Assembly (NCBI GenBank): GCA_020796225.1
Contig: CM036758.1
Span: 63,135,774 to 63,199,773 of the forward strand
Direction of reading: 5' to 3'
Source: Arion vulgaris
Taxonomy: Eukaryota > Mollusca > Gastropoda > Stylommatophora > Arionidae
DNA length: 64,000 nt
Shown here: in pieces, positions 1 to 12,400 of the stretch
Numbering within the stretch: position 1 is the stretch's first letter
Layout: each line of letters opens with the position of its first letter
Position numbers and translations under genes: made by a program
Notes under the pieces: generated by a model
What the model was told of the DNA's origin: nothing
The model's input: only the letters and a program-made list of their open reading frames with translations
The model's database searches: none

Positions 1-180
1 TAAAGAAAACCTGGTACTCTCCCCCACGCAAAACAGGAAAAAGGGCGAAATAATCCCATACTTCCTGGGGGTTAGAAAGCAAACAGACAATTTAAGAAAC
101 TCACAAAATATAACCATTTGATATATAACATAGATTATATTTCATTGTTTTCATAAAATTCTTCTTCTGTGTATACTTTT

Positions 181-406
181 AGACATCAATTTAAAAGGGT
201 TTAAAATCCAAAGGATTGACTTCATTGCACCGGGTTTTACCCCATACGGCTCGGTCCCTCTTCGCAGAAATGGCTTGCCACCTGCCGAGAGTATTGCACA
301 AAGCACAAACTCTGTAGCTTCAGCAACAATCCTAGGGGTCTCTAGAAAAAACTGCACCCGTGAACAAATGGCGCGCCTTGATTCAATTTATCAAGACATC
401 AATTTA
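181..406 (-). mobile_element. S1 SINE, 5'-truncated, with 13-bp target duplication
   Basis: The body of the S1 family lies on the minus strand between two copies of agacatcaattta (181-193 and 394-406). The tRNA-like head is missing. Other S1 copies: 9934, 18022, 32775, 33925, 35005, 42562, 53780 and 61626. Confidence 0.8.
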
Positions 407-2040
407 TTATTATATTATTCTCGTACAATTATACATTACATAGATCTTGCAAGCAATTTCTCCATACCGCTCTATATTGGACAACTCTTTCAACCTATTG
501 CTGTGGATAAGAAACTGAGAAAGGAACAAGCAGGATTTCGCAGAGGACGGAGCTGTATAGGCCAAATATTTGCTCTTAGAAATATCATAGAGCAGTGCAC
601 AGAATGGCAGCGCAAACTCTATATCAACTTTGTAGATTTTGAAAAGCTTTTGATAGCATACACCGCGAAAGTCTATGGCGTATCTTAAGATGGTATGGAA
701 TCCCACTGTGTTTTATAAATATTATAAAAAGCTGCTACAGCAAATTTGCATGCAGTGTTGAAACTTCAGAACTAAAGTTTGAAGTAAAAACAGGCGTGCG
801 ACAAGGATGTGTTATGTCAGCCCTATTATTCAACACTGTCATAGATTGGGTGATGCGTAAAACAACGGAAGATAAGGCAAGAGGTATTAGATGGACGCTC
901 ACATCCACTCTGGAAGACCTAGATTTTGCAGATGACATCGCACTCCTATCTCATACACATAGAGATGTCCAGGAAAAGACTTGCCGCCTTAACCAATATA
1001 GTGAGATGGTTGGGCTGAAAATAAATCAGAAGAAAACTGAAGTAATGACTCTGAACATAGCAACCCCAGCACCAGTCAAACTAGAAGGTAAAACCCTCCG
1101 AGATACAACCGCTTTCACATACCTTGGAAGTGTTATTAGCAATGAAGGAGCCGCTGGATCTGACATTAAAAACAGACTGAGTAAGGCACGAAGTGCATTC
1201 ATGACCCTTCAGACCGCCTGGAAATCTGCCCAATACAGCATCAGAACCAAGACTAGTATCTATAACAGCTGTGTGCTGTCAACATTGCTGTACGGATCGG
1301 AATGCTGGAGAATGACAGAACAGGATATGTCCAGACTCTCCGCCTTTCATACAACTTGTCTGCGAAAAATCTTACGCGTGTACTGGCCGACTACTATCTC
1401 GAATCAAGAATTGCTTGCACGATGCCAACAAGAGAATATGGGCACTATCATCCGAAGACGACGCTGGAGATGGATTGGACATGAGCGCATGGAGACTGGC
1501 TCCGACACGAAAACTGCACTGAGATAGACTCCAGAGGGTAGGCGAAAGCGTGGAAGACCCAAGACGACCTGGAGGAGAACGATAGAGCAAGAGCTGAAGG
1601 AAATGAATCATAGCTGGAACACAATACAGAGGAAGGCCATGAACAGGGAAGAATGGTGTACGTTTGTTGCTGCCCTAAACGCCAAGGGCGTAACAGGCTA
1701 AAGAGAGAGAGAACTCTATATTGGACAACTCTTTCAACCTATTTTTGAAATTGAGTAGAATATTTCTCACCTCTCTCAGTAAAGTTCATTTCAAGATTTT
1801 CCTAGCACACCCTTTTTTTCTTGAACACTTCAATGACTGCTTTGTGATTCTTTGATCAGTTCTTCTCAGAGTATGCCCAAAATATTTCTTATCTTTCTTT
1901 TAACAGTTGTTACTAATGGTTGACCAGGCATTTCTCTGATTTCATCAATTCTTCTGATTTTATGTTCATTATTTATCGCAGACATCATATTTTTAAATGC
2001 ATTCAACTTAGCCACTTTCCCTGACATATGTTAGGATAGA
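407..2040 (-). mobile_element. L2 LINE 3' fragment, split by a later LINE insertion
   Basis: Segments 407-499 and 1744-2040 form one decayed minus-strand copy of the L2 family, which encodes the C-terminal RT region of an RTE-like LINE (motifs KETx[17 protein letters not shown] in better copies). It is interrupted by the L1 insertion at 500-1713. Confidence 0.7.
500..1713 (+). mobile_element. L1 RTE-like LINE, 5'-truncated, with 30-bp target duplication
   Basis: A reverse-transcriptase fragment reads QAGFRRGRSC (about 525-555), VDFEK (about 630), GVRQGCVMSALLFN (about 790-835) and the catalytic FADDIALL (about 923-946). After that come the RTE-type thumb and C-terminal parts ([31 protein letters not shown]) and a stop near 1701. 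One base is missing near 647, shifting the frame between the first RT block and the catalytic block, and an in-frame stop lies at 1525. The tail is AG-rich. A 30-bp direct repeat (470-499 and 1714-1743) is the target-site duplication. It is a dead copy. Confidence 0.88.
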
Positions 2041-2230
2041 TACGTAATCTTATCATATCATCTGTCTCTCTATTCTACGTAAACATCCATTTATGAAGGT
2101 CTGTAGTTTTCTGGTGGTTTCTTTTGTTGTCTTCCATGTTTCCGAGTCATAGAGAAAGCTGGATTTTGTCATGATTGATGTTCCCTTCGACAAGAATTGC
2201 AATTCAAGTGATGAACAGTTTTGTGTTGCT
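2041..2230 (-). mobile_element. LINE RT C-terminal fragment
   Basis: Minus-strand reading gives SFLYDSETWKTTKETTRKLQ and then INGCLRRI, the 'lyGsetW...' plus 'CLRRI' part of RTE-like LINEs. Nothing recognised from about 2230 to 2410. Confidence 0.6.
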
Positions 2231-2504
2231 ACATTAGCGATGGCCATATGCATTTTATGCGGTACCGGTTTCTTTTTGTGGCGGCACACGACTATTTCAT
2301 TCTGGAATTAGTTCACACAGGAAACTTTTCACAGTTGTTAGCATTTTGTGTGATTTTCATTGGCACAGGAACGGAGCAATTATGGGGTGACCCGTTGCAG
2401 TGAAGTTGGAACCGTATTATGAACTATGAACTGACTTCACATTTGATTGAAAGGATAGCATTTAGTATGTGTTTAATTCTTTGTTTACTGAATTCACTCT
2501 TTGT

Positions 2505-2762
2505 GAGATTAGGACATTTAGTGAGAATGGAATACAGTCAACCACTAATAACAGCATACAATGAAAAGAGATCAGGTACTAGAGCCAAGGGAAGACCAAG
2601 AAAAGATGGATAGAGAATATCAAGACCAAACTAAATAAACACAGATATAACACAAGGGCGACTCATCTGGCCCTGGAACACAAATTAAAGCTCCCACCTC
2701 TACACTTAACAGCAAGAGTGGACAACCAATTCCATCATCCACCTGGTGAAAGACAACAGACA
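2505..2762 (+). mobile_element. L3 LINE 3' fragment
   Basis: Encodes [18 protein letters not shown] and KGRPRKDG, then decays. It matches 6031-6560 closely, including the downstream segment ending near 'ttccatcatc'. Confidence 0.7.
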
Positions 2763-2784
2763 ATAGTGATTCAGATAGGTTTTA

Positions 2785-2833
2785 TGGTGATTCTATGGAC
2801 GAGGTGGTGATTCTATGGACGAGGTGGTGATTT
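2785..2833. repeat. 20-bp tandem duplication
   Basis: The unit gattctatggacgaggtggt occurs twice in a row, followed by a partial third unit. Confidence 0.85.
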
Positions 2834-2984
2834 TGTACATCTAATCAAGAAATCTATCTTGGAAACTGATCATCTGTTAAACCTGCTACTTCTAACTGCA
2901 AAAAAGCAGAGAAGGACAAAACACAATGAAAGAAAGAAAGAGAATCAAGAAATGATAAAACAAGTGTAGATGTTAAAATAAAAT

Positions 2985-3217
2985 TTAACCCTTTAGCTGC
3001 TAAAGACGTGTATATATATATACGTTTTGCTCATTCACTTCTAAAGACGCATTAACACGTCTGTTATTATCTCTACTCTGTGGGATAAAGACGTGTTAAC
3101 ACGTTATACATTGCTACTGTCACTGCTATAGGCGTACATTCACTTTTGTGACCTAGAAACAGAGAGTAGCTATTTTTATCTCAGCCCTCGAAAAGTATGT
3201 AGCAGCGAAAGGGTTAA
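2985..3217. mobile_element. piggyBac-like MITE with TTAA ends
   Basis: A 233-bp element runs from TTAACCCTTTAGCTGCTA to TAGCAGCGAAAGGGTTAA: imperfect terminal inverted repeats starting CCCTTT with TTAA duplications, as in piggyBac-type elements. No coding capacity. Inner ACGTGTTAACACGT palindromes are present. Confidence 0.75.
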
Positions 3218-3301
3218 CAAACTGTAATTGTACTTGTTTAAAATTACCTTACATCATGTCACAATTAGAACTTAATTCTCAGAAGTAATTTCTGTTTTCA
3301 G

Positions 3302-3421
3302 ATATGGTACTACCCTGTGAACCCAATGAGTTTCGCTGTAACAATAAACGCTGTGCTATGAAGATATGGAGATGTGATGGAGATAATGATTGCTTTGATA
3401 ACTCTGACGAGTCCAACTGCC
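3302..3421 (+). CDS. HSPG2: Perlecan exon E1: LDLa module
   Basis: Acceptor TTTTCAG before 3302, donor GTAAGC after 3421; 120 nt, phase 1-1. It encodes one complete LDL-receptor class A module with six cysteines and the calcium-binding acidic end (DGDNDC, NSDESNC). LDLa modules form perlecan domain II. The phase-1 start shows that at least one more exon lies upstream; none was recognised in 1-3301. Confidence 0.93.
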
Positions 3422-6400
3422 GTAAGCTACAGTGTTCATACTTCTAATTTATTATATCACCTCATCATCAGGTGCCATGCTGGCTGGCGTCTGTGATGTT
3501 GACGTTCTTCTATGTCATGACGTCAGGCTATCCAAAATTTTCTCTCTCTGTCTTTCTCTGTCTCGTCTTCCCTAAATTTTACCAGTTGTTACAATGTGTT
3601 CTAAACCTCCCTTTCTCATCACATGCCCGAAAAATAATGACTGCCTCTTCCTTATATTGATGATAAATTTTCCCTGTGTCTTGACTGCATTCAGCACCTC
3701 CACATTAGTCATGTTAGCAGTCAATGGGATTCTCATCATTCTTCTGTAATACCATATCTCTGTGGCTTTGGTTTCACTTATATTTATATATTATATATGA
3801 TTATGATATGACCTATAGAAAATAAAATTTTATTATTATTTGTTAATTGAAAATTGAAGAAATGATTATAATCAATGTGTTTACACAAGGGGCACCCTAG
3901 CCGAAACTGTCAGTCACAGAACACCAGCACAGAAGCTCTGGTGATGAATTTGAATCAGAGTACCCATTTTCAGAGGGTAAACTAGTAAATTGAACCTACA
4001 GACGCCCGAGTGGTGTTGGGGCCCAAGGAAGCAGAGAATAGTACTACTGTGACCTACAAGACATATCATAAGAGGCGACTGATGTAGGACCTAGGAAGCA
4101 ACCTAGTAAACAAAAAGTATCACAGAAATCGGATGTGCTGGCCTATTTGTAGGCACATAACTGGTACAACGTACAATCGCTCTTAGGCTCAGATCACATA
4201 CAAATCACACAGAGTGATTTACAAGTAGTCGATGTGGAGTGTTCGAAGAAGAAAAACCGAAAGAAAATTGCATGTTCCTTTTTTCTATGTAGCTGATTTA
4301 TACAGTAGGACTGAGCGTGCACTTGATTTGTATATATTGAGTTAAAGTCTGTGTCATGTATGCTGATGATCTCCATATGTTGTCCAATGATCTGAATGTT
4401 GCATCTGCCTTTCCGATTCTTGCTTTAAATAGAATACTACTTGTGCTGAATTACACTACACAATTTACTTTTGTGTACGCCCGAGTGGTTACCGGGCCCA
4501 AATTTGGGGTGTAAAGAATAGAACCACTGTTACCTGCCACGCATGTCGTAAGAGGCGACTAATGAGGTTTGGTTGAAATCGGATGCATGTGTCCTAAATG
4601 TGTAGAAGTCTTATGCGTTTAGGGGCCTACCAAACCAATGTGCAACATATACACATTCTTGGCAAAGATCAAACATATCACAAAGAGTGATTAAAATTGG
4701 TCGTAAAGAACGAACACAAAGAAGAAGAAGAAGAACTGTTGTGTTAAATTTAATCATTTACATGGAGAGTTGTTGATAACATCAAGCTGGCACTGTTTGC
4801 TCATCATCATCAAATAGCTTGTTCTGAGCAGAACTTTGCCACCCCAACAGTCCTCCAGAATTTCTCTCTCTCTCATAGGTCAGATGGCCCGCCTCTGCAG
4901 CTGTCATGTTCAAACTATCAGTTACATCCTGAATCCATTTTCTCCGTGGTCTTCCTCTTCTTCTCTTTGCTGGTATGTCTCCTTGCTTGATGGTCTTCTC
5001 CAGCCCTTCGTGTCTTTTTATATGTTCAAAATACCTCACTTTTCTCTTTCTTATTTGTAGCATCAGCCAGTTTCCTTTGATTTTGAGTTCTTTCTGTCTA
5101 TTTGTTCTCTTCTCTGTCCATGATATACGAAGGACTCTTCTGTAACACTTATATTCAATAGCACATATGTTTTTCCACTGCCTTATTAAATGCCTATGCT
5201 TCACTGTTTGTTATTAAAGAAATGATCACATCATTTTTCTTATTTGTTTCACTTTACAATCATACTGATAAACACAATACTTCTCTCTCTCTCTCTCTTT
5301 GCCTTTTTACCCGGGTTGGGGCATAGGCCCTCAACCAACTCATGCCAAGTCTTCCTATCTCTAGCTATCTCCTGCAGCTCCCTCCAGCTCTTCTTTATAT
5401 TGTTGATCTAAACACAATACTTACTACTATTTAATTTCAGCAACTCGTTTGCCTGGTGCTCCATGTCGCACTGATGAGTTCATGTGCAGAACAAATGACC
5501 AGTGTATACCATTTGCTTATCAATGTGATGGAGAGCTTGATTGTCAGGACCGGTCAGATGAGATTGGTTGCAGTGAGTTTGTGTTCCTTACAAAGTTTAT
5601 TTTTTTTGCAAACATTTAAAAAATAATCTTGAGCCCTACTTTACCCATAATTTTCCTATGTTAGTCCCTTCCCTTTCTTTGTTTATGATAATATTTTATT
5701 GTGCTTTCATTGATTGATTGATTGATATTATCATCATCATTGTACTTCGGTGAGTAACCATGTTTGCTCCTATCTCTTTCTCATACAGGAAGATCTCAGT
5801 TGCAGTGCACGAACTCCGTAGCACCGACGAGGGTCCCGATGTAATTTTGAAGATAATAATAATAGTAATTCATCTCGTATGTTATACGTTACATAGGGCT
5901 TGCAAGTAATTTCTCCATATCGCTCTATCCTGGGCAACTCACTCAATCTCCTCTATGGAACTGAGACCGATATTTCCTGCCTCTCTCAGTAAAGTTCGTT
6001 TCAGGGTCTCCTTAGGTCGACAATTACTTACCAATATAAATATGTTGCCAGTGCCAAACTTGGTCTCTTAACAGCAACACTCAACAGAAATCTCATCAAG
6101 TGTGAAATTAATTGCTTGAGGAAGACAATGGGGGTCACCAGGAAAGATAAGCTACCAAATGAGGACATCAGAAGCACAGTGGGCATACCTTCATATACAG
6201 AATACATTGAAAGACAACAAATGCAGTGGTTTGGACATTTAGTGAGAATGGAATATGACACTAGGCAACAACCTGGTAGCAGTGTGATGACAAAAGAAGA
6301 AGAAGGAATACAACCAACCACCAATAACAACATACATTTAAAAGAGATCAGTTATTAGAGCCAAGAGAAGACCAAGAAAAAGATGGATAGACAATATCAA

Positions 6401-9400
6401 GATCACACTAAACAAATATGGACATAACACGACAAAGGCAACTCATCTCTCCATGGAATGCAAATTAAAGCTCACAACCCTACGCTTAATGGCAAGAGTG
6501 GACAACCAATTCCATCATCAACTGGGAGAAAAACAATATACAATATGTGTCGTGCTGTTTTTTTTATTTAAGAAGGCTAATAAACTGTCTATTATAATTA
6601 TTAATAACCTTCTATGACACCCTCCACAGCTCAACCATCAATAGTCAGACCCCCAGTGCCCGAAATCATAGTGGACATCAATGGCTCTTTCACTATTACC
6701 TGCGAGGCTGTAGGGGTACCCACACCTCTTATTGTCTGGCGTCTTAATTGGGGCAACGTTCCAACTGGTGACAGAGTGATTGTGACAAGTGTTGATGGCC
6801 GGGGATCCTTGTCAATTCGAAATGCCGTTGTAGAAGATGCTGGAGCTTATACTTGTGAGGCTGTCAACAATAGAGGCAGTATATTTGCCATTCCAGATGC
6901 TCATATCATTGTCAGAAGTAAGTTTAAATTATATTTATCATTCACGTAATTCTTATCTTATCTTAACCACATTTGCCGTGAAGCGCCGTGGGAGAGTTAG
7001 TTTTCTATCTTGTGCCAGGTGTGTTGCGCTTGACGTTGTCAGTCCATGCTTTCACAGGGACTCTGAGATGTTATCTATCCATCGTGTTCTTGGCCTGCCT
7101 CATGCTCTGCGTCCTGAGTGTTGATTATTGTAAGCATGTGATGGTAGTAAATGTGGTTCCATTCTCATTAAATAGCAGAACCACTTGATTCTTTGCTTCT
7201 TGATGTACTGTATGCATGGTATAGTACCAACGATGCTTCTGATATTCTCGTTTCTCACTCTATCTCTCCTTATAACGTTGACAGCTTTTCATAGACATCT
7301 CATTTCACATGTTGTAATCTTTCTTTCTTGTGTCTTAGTCAGGGGCATGTTTGGCACTGATAGCAGAGAGTTGGAATAAATATGCAGTTTATCAGTTGTC
7401 ATTTGACTGCCATGTTAATGCTTGGATGTTTTAATAGTTTTCACGTAATTATATTTGCTATATGTCAATTTCAACTTTATAATATACAGTATTATACTGC
7501 ATGTAGTATCGAAATTTACTGCCATCTCCATTTAAACAAAGTTCAGGATATCCGGCTCAAATGTGAAATACATCTTGTAGTATGGCTCAGAAACGTGGTG
7601 AGTCACCAAGTCTAGACTAAATAAGATTCAGAATTTTATCAACAAATGTCTGCGGAGGGTTCTCAGACTATGCAGTAGACTGCTTTTAGACCTGAGGGAC
7701 CATAGAGCTGTGCCTAGAGCTGTAATTTTCAGGTCTGTGAATCCCACTTGCTGACCAGATTGAGAGAGAGATGGGTGTCGATGTTGGTGCAGCCCGAAAA
7801 GAATGACATACCAAGTATGCAAAGAGATTGATTAATCAACATTGAACTGACATGTTGGACTGCTAGACAGTGCTGGATTTGTTGAGGCGGAGATCGGAGT
7901 ACCTATGGACGTGTCTGGAGTGCTATGATGATAGTCCTCATATAACTGATAACAAAGCTGTGCCGATGGACTTTGTAGATCCATTTTTGATGACTAAAGT
8001 TTGATACGGGAGTAACAGTCTCACTCACAATTCTCATGCCTAAATAATGAGGCAGGTTTTTCTAGATAGGAATGCATTCTGGCATAAAGCTTCTTTTTCT
8101 CAGCGTGTTAAGTCAATAACAAATTATAGAACAATTCTATCTATTCTTTCTATATCCTCTTCGTGTCTTGATTGACACATTAGGCTTCCACAAGAGACTT
8201 CCACTGTTACTGTTCTGCGGCCTTTCTACCAACCTTCTCCTACGTCAGGCCACACTCTTTCAACTCTCTCGTCACAGTTCTTCTCCATGTTTCTTTTGGA
8301 CGTCCAGACTTTTTCTTCCCAGCTGCTGTCCATCTGACAGCTGTCCTAGCCAATGCCCCTACTGGTATACAACATACATGTCCAATCCACATCCATCTTC
8401 GTCTTTTAATGATGGTCTCCAAAGATGAACAGTCCATCCATTAAAAAATATAGAGCAATTAATTGTGCCAAATTATCCAGTTTTTAATATCATTCTTGAT
8501 TTGTGTTGTTTTTGTTCAGGAGCTCAGAGGAATGGATTTTTAAGATGCAGGTGGCTTGGGTTCAAAGAGTTAAAATAATGAATTCGTTATTTTAAAAAAA
8601 AGAGCACATACTTGACACTTAAACATGTCCTGCATTGCCATGTATAAATAAATATAGACCTGAGAATGTACAGCTGAAGTGTCAAGAAGCATAACTTTTT
8701 TTATCATGTTCAAACAAACAACAAATAGGAACTGTTGGAGTATGCCAGTCCCCAAGGTTCAATGCTGATGCAGCCAGGCCTGAGCAGTGTATTAGATGTT
8801 TCTGTTACGGCCAAACACAAACATGCTACAGCAGCAATTTGCAGATATCTCAGGTGTGTTCTAGATTCTAACCATCACATTAACTTTTGTCTTCATTTTT
8901 CTACTATAATTGATAACTGATACATTTTAAAAGATAGAGTATTCACCATCTGGAAATACAAAAAGCTAGCAATATTTAAATGTGAAAGTTTTGCAAAGTA
9001 CAACAATAGTCTTTGTAAAACTACATTATTTTTTTATTTTTCACATTTGTTATATAGTTTTACTGCAGTCTTTCTTTTATTTTGTTATTCTCTGCTTTTT
9101 ACTGTTAGAAGTCACAAGTTTAACTGATGATCAGTTTCCGAGATGGTGTACGCTCGGTCGCTTGATATGCTGTGTTATTGTGGAGTTTTAAGATGTCTAA
9201 CTCCATCAACCCATCTTTTTGTTGGTCTGCCCCTTCCTCTTGATGATTCAATTTTTAGGTTGTGCCCTCTTGCAACTGGTGTATTTGGGTTCATTCTCAC
9301 CAGGGGTTCAAACCATATGAGTCTTTGCAGTCTATGTCATCTTGTAAATATAGCAGTTTTAGCTTGATCTCTTTTCTATGTCAATTCACTTCCACTGTCA

Positions 9401-12400
9401 TCTCTTATCCAACTCTGTTCACTTCCACTCTCTGATATCTTATCTGTCAATTCACTTACACTCTGTTATCTAAGTCAATTCACTTTCACTCTGTGATCTC
9501 TTTTCTGTAACTGAAAATGAACTATCCAATTAACAACAGAATGGAGTAGAACAAGCTTGTTTGTGGTAATTTCGTTAAAATGTTTGTTAAGAACAGGTTT
9601 TCTAATATATATTACATAAATTCATTGTTAAAATTCATTGAATACATTGTTCAAGGGAATATTGTTGTTGTAATTGTTTGTATTTTTGACAGATTACGCT
9701 TGGCAACCAAGTTGCACTTGTCCGACATAATACACTAGAACCAACCGAACAAGGCTTCGTTCAGTACATACCTTCCTCTAGAGAATTTGAAGTGAGAGAA
9801 TTCAACAATGTACTCAGATCTGGCAGTTACTACTGGTCATTGCCATACCAGTATTTGAGCAAGAGAGTGAGTAGTCAACAGTATGAGTTGATGTTGTCAT
9901 CATTGTATTATCAACTGTATTATTATTATCTCTAAAGGGTCTAAAGCCAAAGGAATGACTTCATTGCACCGGGTTTTGCCAGATATAGCTTGGTCCCTCT
10001 TCGCAGAAGTGGCATACCACCTGAAATGCGCAAGCACAAAGCACAAACTTCCTAGTTCCTGCAGCAATCCTAGAGGTTTATGGAAAAAAGCACTTGTGGA
10101 CAGAACGGCATGGCTCAGATTTCAACCCACCACCTTTGGAATGCAAGGCATAAGCTTAACTACTTGAAATGAAAATCATGACATATCCTTTACAGGACGT
10201 AGCCATCAACCACAGTTTTTTTTTTTTTTTCCGTCCGCTTTCAACTCAGACGAAGTTTCATCTCTGAAACTGATTTTTGCGTGAAAATCCGTTTTACCAA
10301 TTTCTTACAATGGCAGCAGCGTGCACATTGTAAATTACTTTACACTGGCAGCCGTGTGCTCAATGTACTCGTAATTAGTATTCCCTCGCCATACAGGCAG
10401 ATTTTATCCGACTTCAGAGGTACTCACGTTATCGTCCTGAGTGAGACCAGGGGACTCGAACAAATGCCGGACAGTAGGTTCGAACCCGAGCTATGAGGCG
10501 TCTCACAGCTAGCAGGCCGAGCTACTATCAACTACTCTAGGCAGTCCCCATCAACCACAGTAAATGAGTAGCTGATTTTCTAGGCACCACTTATACGTTT
10601 AGTAGTTTGCCATTGCTTCCTGAACAGTGAGGTCTATTTTTACCTTTGTAAAAATCCCACGGAAACCAATTTGCTTCCAAACTTGCCCACCGTAGGAGTT
10701 TGAACCAGGTACGCTTGGGTTTGTGATCAAGCTCACTACCGCTTAAGCTACAGACACTCACTTAGCCACAGAGTTATCCCAGTGTTGTTCCAGGGACTCT
10801 GCATTATGAAGAAAAAACAGATCAGCTGTACCCTATAAAGTATATTGTAAAAATATAACTAAGAACAATTGTATACTGACCTGGCAGCATTATCTTGTAG
10901 AGCAGGCTTCTACTTTCCTCTCATTAGCAAATGATGCAATTAATATAAAACTCGACAATCCAGATACTTACCTTTATCTTTGTCCTGGGTCACGCTGGGG
11001 TGAAGGGCAATGAGAAAGCAGATGCACTGGCGGGCATTGCTACGATTGAGAATGGGTCTTCTATGTACAATGCTCTCAGAGAAAACATACGCTCTGAAGG
11101 TTTCAAAGAAGAAGATAAAGGGTATTCTTTATCTTGGTTGCGCAAGTTGTGCATACAGATAGCTGCGGCAAGACAGGAAAACCATGAGAGAAAACCTAAT
11201 AGAAACATCAATCAACACAGAACAGGAATTGTTAGCCTAAACACACTGAGATACATGCTTGGGAGGAGATGGAGCAATTATGGACATGTGCGATGAAGAT
11301 GATCCTCAAATGAACAGTGAGGGAATGATGTCGTAGACCTGCTGTCTGATATAAATTAATATATATTGGCTCTCTTCTGGATGCTGTTCTTGTTTCTTCA
11401 ATATTTATGTCATCTTGTTATATTTTTAAGTGCTCATGATCTGATGACTACATTCATTTTCTTTAATGCTTTTGTTTATTTTATTTGTTGTCTATATTAT
11501 TTTCCTCTACTTCAGCATTGTCAAGTTCTCTCTATATTTCTGTGCTATAGTTAGGATGTATGATTAACAAGTCAGCTTCTATTTTATGTTTCTTATCTAT
11601 ATTTTCAAAATGATAATAATTGAATAAATCTCCATGTATAAAAGTTTGTTATCAGGATGAATCTCCTATGAGGACCAATATTGCTCTCCTTTTCTCTTGA
11701 CACTCTCTTTGTATCTCACTTCAATGCCTGCTTTGATATTCTTTGATCATTTCTTCTCAAAGCATATTTTCAAAATGCATAAGAACAAAGCAAGGTAGTT
11801 TTACAAAGTACAAACACAGACTTCTTCTGCGTTCGACCGCTGTCAATTCAGGTGGAAGTCATGACGCCTGATATTGTGCTTCTGAGTTTTGCGTGAGGCC
11901 TGCTTACCATTTGACTGGTTCTTTCACCATAAAGGCGAGCCTTCGCCATCTTTGGAGGTACTTGAAGTTTAGATCGTTAAAGTGTGATAGTTGCAGGAAA
12001 CCTGTGGTCTGGTCCACTTGCCTTGAGTCCTCGTACCCTCTGTAATTTTTGCAGGTAGTGTTAATTAGTGAAGTTCGACCAAGTGAAGGATTTCCTGCCT
12101 TTTGTGAGGTCATTCGTACGCATCATATGATAAGAACTCTTTAATGATCTTTTAATGCCAAACACTGTTTAAATCAATGTTTTGACATAAATAATTTTAT
12201 CAAGTACAGACCAGTGATTACCAGTCTACAAACTTTGTCAGTCTTAAAACTGCCACTCACAAAATCTTATGTTCCATTTTCCAGACCTGATATGTTGTAC
12301 TTAATATCTGCATTCAATTGATATTACTATTTTCTAAAACTAATCATTCATATTGAGGAGTTAGGTTATGTTATTTCGTTGACATGACACACTGGGCATT

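Noticed and set aside
1..180. Upstream perlecan exon or promoter before E1
   Set aside because: No LDLa or SEA motif, splice-bounded frame or promoter element could be supported in 1-3301.
796..1527. 243-codon frame as a host gene
   Set aside because: It is the reverse transcriptase of a truncated RTE-like LINE with target duplications.
6837..7124. Frame overlapping exon E3 in another phase
   Set aside because: It is a shadow of the Ig exon running into intron; the Ig frame has domain motifs and correct splice phases.
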